64,000 nt of DNA from Flavobacteriales bacterium (GTDB taxonomy: Bacteria > Bacteroidota > Bacteroidia > Flavobacteriales_D > Parvicellaceae). This document shows positions 59,145 through 64,000 of the stretch, piece by piece. Made by a program: the position numbers and the translations under genes. Each line of letters starts with the position of its first letter. Position 1 is the stretch's first letter. A model generated the notes under the pieces. It ran no database searches. It had not been told where the DNA came from and worked only from the letters and a program-made list of their open reading frames with translations. Location of the stretch: assembly GCA_020635565.1 (NCBI GenBank), contig JACJZN010000007.1, positions 558,001 through 622,000 of the forward strand, given 5' to 3'.

Positions 59145-60779
59145 ATGGCTAAGGAAATAGTATTTGATATTGATGCAAGAGACAGAATGAAAAGAGGAGT
59201 TGATGCTCTTGCCAATGCAGTAAAGGCAACGTTAGGACCTAAAGGAAGAAATGTTGTGATCGATAAGAAATTTGGAGCGCCTCACGTTACTAAAGATGGG
59301 GTAACAGTTGCAAAGGAAATCGAATTGAAAGACGCTGTTGAGAACATGGGTGCTCAAATGGTGAAAGAAGTAGCAGCTAAAACAGCGGATATTGCTGGTG
59401 ATGGAACGACTACAGCAACTGTTCTTGCTCAGGCAATTATCACTGCAGGTTTAAAAAACGTGGCGGCTGGTGCGAATCCAATGGATCTCAAAAGAGGAAT
59501 TGATAAAGCTGTTGAAACGATAGTTGCAGAATTGAAGAAGTTGTCTCAGGAAGTAGGTAATGATAATGAGAAGATTAAGCAGGTTGCATCCATATCAGCA
59601 AACAACGATGAAACAATCGGTTCTTTGATCGCAGAAGCAATGAAAGTTGTTGGAAATGATGGAGTTATCACAGTTGAGGAGGCAAAAGGAACAGAAACAG
59701 AAGTGAGAACTGTTGAAGGTATGCAGTTTGATAGAGGTTACTTGTCTCCATACTTTGTAACGGATGCTGAAAAGATGATTGCAGAGTTGGATAATCCTTT
59801 CATTTTAATCCATGACAAGAAAATCTCTAATCTTCAGGATATTCTTCCAGTTCTTGAGCCAGTCGCTCAATCAGGAAGACCTTTTTTAATTATTGCTGAG
59901 GATGTGGATAGTAATGCTTTGGCAGCGTTGGTCGTAAACAGACTAAAGGCGGGCTTGAAAGTAGCTGCTGTTAAAGCTCCAGGCTTTGGAGATAGAAGAA
60001 AGGCCATGTTGGAAGATATCGCGATTCTCACCGGTGGTACTGTGATCTCAGAAGAAAGAGGTTATAAACTAGAGAATGCGACTATAGACATGTTAGGAAC
60101 ATGTGAGAAGGTGGAGATTGATAAAGACAATACTACTGTGATCAACGGAGCTGGAAGCAAAGAAGATATACTGGCAAGAACGAATCAGATCAAAGCACAG
60201 ATCGAGTCGACTACATCAGATTATGACAGAGAAAAACTTCAGGAAAGATTAGCTAAATTGGCAGGTGGAGTAGCAGTGTTATATGTGGGAGCTGCAAGTG
60301 AAGTAGAAATGAAAGAAAAGAAAGACAGGGTTGATGATGCTTTAGCTGCAACAAGAGCCGCTGTTGAAGAAGGGATAATTCCTGGAGGAGGAGTAGCTTA
60401 TATTAGAGCTTCAGAAGCATTAGAAAATTTAAAAGGAGCTAATGAAGATGAGACTACGGGTATAGCGATCATTAAAAGAGCTGTGGAAGAACCTCTAAGA
60501 CAAATCATTGCAAATGCTGGTGGTGAAGGAGCTGTTATAGTTCAAAAGATCAAAGAAGGTAAAGGTGACTACGGATACAATGCTAGAACCGAAGTCTATG
60601 AAAATCTTTATTCCGCTGGTGTCATTGATCCAACAAAGGTATCAAGAATTGCACTTCAAAATGCAGCATCAGTCGCAGCAATGCTTTTGACCACTGAATG
60701 TGTAATCGCTGATGAGCCGGAAGAAGAAGGAATGCCAATGGGTGGAGGAATGCCAGGAGGAATGCCAGGTATGATGTAA
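59145..60779 (+). CDS. groEL: chaperonin GroEL
   Basis: The 544-aa subunit of the 14-mer folding chamber has the ATP-binding GDGTTTATVLAQ segment (about 86-97), the VNPMDL-type AANPMDLKRGID, and the C-terminal Gly/Met tail (GMPMGGGMPGGMPGMM). Length is typical. It forms an operon with groES under the shared TTGGCA-type element and ends before a hairpin and a terminator. Confidence 0.98.
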   Translation: MAKEIVFDIDARDRMKRGVDALANAVKATLGPKGRNVVIDKKFGAPHVTKDGVTVAKEIELKDAVENMGAQMVKEVAAKTADIAGDGTTTATVLAQAIITAGLKNVAAGANPMDLKRGIDKAVETIVAELKKLSQEVGNDNEKIKQVASISANNDETIGSLIAEAMKVVGNDGVITVEEAKGTETEVRTVEGMQFDRGYLSPYFVTDAEKMIAELDNPFILIHDKKISNLQDILPVLEPVAQSGRPFLIIAEDVDSNALAALVVNRLKAGLKVAAVKAPGFGDRRKAMLEDIAILTGGTVISEERGYKLENATIDMLGTCEKVEIDKDNTTVINGAGSKEDILARTNQIKAQIESTTSDYDREKLQERLAKLAGGVAVLYVGAASEVEMKEKKDRVDDALAATRAAVEEGIIPGGGVAYIRASEALENLKGANEDETTGIAIIKRAVEEPLRQIIANAGGEGAVIVQKIKEGKGDYGYNARTEVYENLYSAGVIDPTKVSRIALQNAASVAAMLLTTECVIADEPEEEGMPMGGGMPGGMPGMM

Positions 60780-60821
60780 TCTAATCCCAAAGGATTCGTT
60801 ATCTTTGAATCAATACCGAAT

Positions 60822-60848
60822 CCAGACAGATCAATTTTGATTGTCTGG
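60822..60848. other. hairpin downstream of groEL
   Basis: CCAGACA(G)ATCAA pairs with TTGATTGTCTGG with one bulged base. It lacks a T-run and lies 43 bases after the groEL stop; a 3'-end stabiliser or RNA-processing site is possible. Confidence 0.5.
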
Positions 60849-60911
60849 AGGAGGTTTCTCGATTCACTTTTCCTGAGGTAACACACAGATAAAGTGAAAC
60901 GGCAATATATA

Positions 60912-60945
60912 TGATCCTGACCTCGAGAGAGCGTCAGGATTTTTT
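60912..60945 (+). terminator. groESL terminator
   Basis: ATCCTGAC and GTCAGGAT pair around an 11-base loop, followed by six T. It is the terminator of the groESL transcript or of an RNA ending there. Confidence 0.8.
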
Positions 60946-60974
60946 ATATCTTCACTTAAACTAAACTTGGTATT

Positions 60975-61103
60975 ATGTTACAAGCACTTGGATTTATTGC
61001 AATTGGAATTTTAGGAATCTTCGCAGGAAAATTCTTCAAAAAGTTTGCAGCTCAACAGCAGGCTAAATTGGACGAGAAAAAAAGAGAAAAGGAAAATTCA
61101 TAG
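60975..61103 (+). CDS. 42-aa single-span membrane peptide
   Basis: This short gene encodes MLQALGFIAIGILGIFAGKF followed by a Lys/Glu-rich amphipathic tail. One membrane helix (about 3-18), Gly-xxx-Gly packing residues and a charged cytoplasmic tail are typical of small membrane proteins. It starts 30 bases after the groESL terminator. I cannot name a family. Confidence 0.5.
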   Translation: MLQALGFIAIGILGIFAGKFFKKFAAQQQAKLDEKKREKENS

Positions 61104-61158
61104 AAAAAGTCTAAATTAATGACTGACTGGAAGTTCTTTACTTTCTTTTAATAATGAC

Positions 61159-62940
61159 GTGAATCTTACACTATTGCGTAAACTTTTCATTCACATGAAC
61201 CGTTGGCATTGGGCAGTTTTGCTCGCGCTGATTCTTTATGTAGTTCATTTTTCATTAAGATCACCGTTCAACAATTATCAAAGACCCATAATAGGAGATA
61301 GCATGGCGTACTATTCGTATTTGCCTGCGATATTTATATACAATTCTCCTGAGTATTCCTTTTTGGATGAAATTGAAAAGAAACATTATTTTGATGGAGC
61401 TAAGAAGCAATTTCTAGTAGAACTTCAAAACGGTAGGTTTGTCAATAAGACCTATCCAGGCGCGGCTATTTTATATCTTCCCTTTTTTCTAATTGCGCAC
61501 ATTTTAGCAATGATGTTTGGAGACCCCGATGGGTTTTCAATTATTTATCAATTACTATTTGATTTCGGTCACTTTTTCTATGTGTTTTTAGGAATAGCTT
61601 TTATCCTAAAAATTCTGGAAATGAAAAAGGTCAGTATGGTCAGATCACTTCTTTCCGTATCAATACTGGTTCTTTGCTCAAATTATTTTTACTACATCGC
61701 ATTCGATCAAAGTTTGGTGCACACCCATTCCATGGCTTTAATTAATGGAGCATTGTATTTTATTCTAAAATGGGAAAAGTACAATTACCAGAACGCCAAA
61801 CTACTTATTATTAGTGTTGTTTTATTGGGTTTGGCGGTAATTACGAGACCAACGAATTTATTTGCCATAGTGTTGATTCTCTTTTTTGTAGAACATCGAA
61901 ATAGAATCTTGCCAGAAATTTTGAAAGTTGTTGTTGTTCCAAAAGTGCTGATCGCAATATTGATATCAGTTATTCTGATTGTATCAATTCCTGTTTCTTT
62001 GTGGTATTGACAAGCTGGAGTTTTATACGCCTATTCCTATGGTGAGGAGGGATTTTATTTTTCAAATCCTGAGCTGATGAATTTTCTATTTTCTTTTAAT
62101 AATGGCTGGTTTATTTATTCTCCGCTCTTATTGATTATTATTCCTCTAGGTATATGGAAACTGTTCTCCAAGGATATAGCAGGAGCATTGTTAGCTGTAT
62201 TTTTTTATGGAATCACGATTTATGTCTTCAGTAGCTGGTGGTGTTGGTACTATGGATGCTCATTTGGTCAAAGGCCAATGGTAGACTTTTATCTATTGAT
62301 CGCGTATTTAATTGCGTTGATTTTAGAAGGAATAAAAAGTCTATTTACTAAGATTCTGGTAATAGCTGCCGTTGTTTTTACTGGATTTCTAAACATTCAT
62401 CAGTCATATCAAAATTTTAACGGATACATCGAATGTGGTATGGCCACCAGTGAAATGTATTGGGACAATTTCTTAAGCTTCCAAAGGAAGGCCAGAGTTT
62501 ATTACGATGATAATCAAATCATTTCCAGCTACTCTTTTGATTTTGAAAGTAAGAACAGCAATTGCTCTGGAGAAGTGGAACATAGTGAAGCAAGGGGAGG
62601 TGAGTACTTAATATTTGTAGATAGTGAGCATCAGTTTAGTGGAAACATAGAAATTTTAGATGCTCTTTTTGTTAGCCATCCTGTAGTTATTTCAGCATAC
62701 GTAAAAGCGGAGGGAGAAATCAATCAGACAAATTTAGTAGTTGAACATCGTGGACTCTCAACGACTTATAGATCTTTCCCACTTAAAGCTTATGTAGTTA
62801 AAAATGAATGGATCTACATGGAATTTTTATATGATAATCATTACGAGATCAGCAATGATAACCTTCACGTTTATTTCTGGAATCAAAATTCTTCAGAGAA
62901 GGTGTACGTAGATGATCTTCAGATAGTTATTTTGAATTAA
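61159..62940 (+). pseudogene. multi-pass membrane protein gene broken by an in-frame TGA
   Basis: Two frames in the same register, 61159-62010 and 62011-62940, are separated only by TGA at 62008-62010 and together match the intact paralogue at 37860-39266: YYSYLPAIFIY, YLPFFLIAH, VITRPTN before the stop, and YSYGEEGFYFSNP, GWFIYSPLL, SSWWCWYYGCSFGQRPM after it. The stop lies in a loop (WY-stop-QAGVLY). One base change would explain it. The C-terminal 130 residues add a beta-rich domain absent from the paralogue. Start is GTG 61159 or ATG 61195. A sequencing error cannot be excluded. Confidence 0.75.
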
Positions 62941-63017
62941 CATATTTTATAGCTTAGTTATAAAACAAAACACTAATTTCCTCGTATTCTAAATAACCGG
63001 AAAAGACAACTAACAAT

Positions 63018-64000
63018 ATGGCAAAGATACTTTGGGCAGATGATGAAATAGAATTATTGAAACCTCATATTCTATTTCTTGAAAATAAAGGACACAGTGT
63101 TCAAACTGTAAAGAGTGGAAATGAAGCATTGGACAAAGCAGGTGAAGAAGATTTCGATATTATATTCCTTGACGAGAATATGCCTGGATTGACAGGATTG
63201 GAAACATTGGAAAGAATGAAGTCCAATAGGGCCAAGACGCCAATCGTGATGATAACAAAGAGTGAGGAAGAATCAATCATGGAAGAGGCAATCGGGGGAA
63301 GAATTGCTGATTATTTGATAAAGCCGGTAAATCCTAATCAGATTTTATTAGCAATTAAAAAGAACCTTGAGGGAAAACGATTGGTTAATGAGAAGACCAA
63401 TTCAAGCTACCAACAGGAATTCAGACAATTGGCTATGGATATGCAAGATCGACTTGATTTTAACGAATGGGCCGATATTTATAATCGATTAGTGTATTGG
63501 GAATTGGCATTGGATCAAAGTAAGGATCCTGGAATGCAGGAAATCTTATCTATGCAGAAGAATGAAGCGAATCAATTATTTTGTAAGTATGTCGAAAAGA
63601 ATTATCGAGGATGGTTGAATGGAGATGAAGCTCCGCTCATGTCTCATACAGTATTACAAAAGTCCGTATTTCCAAAGATTGGAAAGTCTACATTTTTAGT
63701 GGTAATTGATAATTTGAGATTAGATCAGTGGAAGATACTGTCAACTCCCTTGCAGGAAAAATTCAAAATAGAAAAGGAAGATAGTTTTTATGCCATTCTT
63801 CCCACAGCTACTCAATATGCTAGAAATGCTTTGTTTGCTGGATTGATGCCTTCTGGGATTGCTAAGAAATTTCCTTCGAAATGGAAAAATGATGATGACG
63901 AGGGAGGAAAAAACTTATTTGAAGAGGATTTTCTTTCTGATAATCTTAGAAGAGCTGGGTTCAAAGGAAAGTTTTCGTACAACAAGATCACAAATCTAAA
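63018..64000 (+). CDS. porX: PorX, response regulator of Type IX secretion (N-terminal part)
   Basis: The gene is cut by the window end after 327 codons. Residues 1-120 form a receiver domain (ILWADDEIELL, phosphoacceptor Asp52 in FLDENMPGLTG, Thr/Lys switch in MITKS and LIKPVNP). After a helical linker begins the PglZ (alkaline-phosphatase-like) domain with FLVVIDNLRLDQW and ILPTATQYARNALFAGLMP. This receiver-PglZ combination is diagnostic of PorX, which with sensor PorY and sigma SigP controls T9SS genes. It fits the T9SS cargo proteins of this window. Confidence 0.93.
   Translation, partial: MAKILWADDEIELLKPHILFLENKGHSVQTVKSGNEALDKAGEEDFDIIFLDENMPGLTGLETLERMKSNRAKTPIVMITKSEEESIMEEAIGGRIADYLIKPVNPNQILLAIKKNLEGKRLVNEKTNSSYQQEFRQLAMDMQDRLDFNEWADIYNRLVYWELALDQSKDPGMQEILSMQKNEANQLFCKYVEKNYRGWLNGDEAPLMSHTVLQKSVFPKIGKSTFLVVIDNLRLDQWKILSTPLQEKFKIEKEDSFYAILPTATQYARNALFAGLMPSGIAKKFPSKWKNDDDEGGKNLFEEDFLSDNLRRAGFKGKFSYNKITNL

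Noticed and set aside
62008..62010. Genome-wide reassignment of TGA to Trp
   Set aside because: TGA is used as a normal stop in this window, for example at the ends of the yeiH-like, ruvB, ECF sigma, cruF and crtZ genes.

Overview
The window looks like a chromosomal segment of an AT-rich Bacteroidota, most likely a pigmented aquatic member of the Flavobacteriales (family not determinable from sequence alone; the T9SS 'VPNPSFE' proteins would fit a Crocinitomicaceae- or Cryomorphaceae-like lineage). Evidence: TAnnTTTG -7 promoter boxes (several touching the start codon), Type IX secretion (T9SS) C-terminal sorting domains, a PorX regulator, a CarboxypepD_reg/TonB-dependent receptor, a SufT/DUF2480 pair, a MoaC-MoaB fusion and a bifunctional glucose/mannose-6-phosphate isomerase. 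No tRNA, rRNA, CRISPR array, transposase or integrase was found.

Layout. 1-5.2 kb: housekeeping genes (NagB/6PGL-like partial gene, acyltransferase, msrB, rmuC, yeiH-like transporter, ruvB). 5.3-9.6 kb: a 1021-aa WG-repeat protein overlapping a PQQ-type beta-propeller. 9.7-17.2 kb: a carotenoid locus. A CarH-like B12 photoreceptor/repressor precedes a tightly overlapping operon of ECF sigma factor, crtI, crtB, an SRPBCC protein, crtD-like, cruF-like, crtZ and fused crtYcd. The enzyme set predicts a monocyclic 3-hydroxy, 1'-hydroxy, 3',4'-didehydro carotenoid (saproxanthin type). 17.2-29.6 kb: two unknown secreted proteins, dnaK, mfd, a lipoprotein, a hexapeptide-repeat protein and the fatty-acid run plsX-fabH-accB-accC.

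29.6-36.7 kb is the most unusual part. A 41-bp terminator occurs at both ends (40/41 identical). Between the copies are three tandem modules, each a T9SS-exported 'VPNPSFE' protein (A1-A3) followed by the start of a second gene (B1-B3). B1 and B2 are cut off at the same nucleotide; only B3 continues, into an 869-aa tail-fibre-like protein with an S74 chaperone domain and a T9SS domain. A 201-bp block in all three B copies differs at only five positions, all synonymous, while neighbouring sequence has diverged strongly. This points to gene conversion or cassette shuffling at a surface-protein locus.

36.7-64 kb: TM2-domain protein, sodA, a multi-pass membrane protein, YkgJ-like protein, TonB-dependent receptor, a T9SS polysaccharide-deacetylase-like protein, glutathione peroxidase, sufT/DUF2480, class Ia ribonucleotide reductase (nrdB, nrdA), moaCB, PGI/PMI, lipB, proC, an HD-domain hydrolase, a TPR protein, secG, groES-groEL, a 42-aa membrane peptide, a paralogue of the 37.9 kb membrane gene broken by an in-frame TGA, and the start of porX. 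dnaK and groES share an upstream element, TTGGCA-N6-TTGAC-N8-GTCG, which resembles a sigma-54 promoter and may define a common stress regulon.
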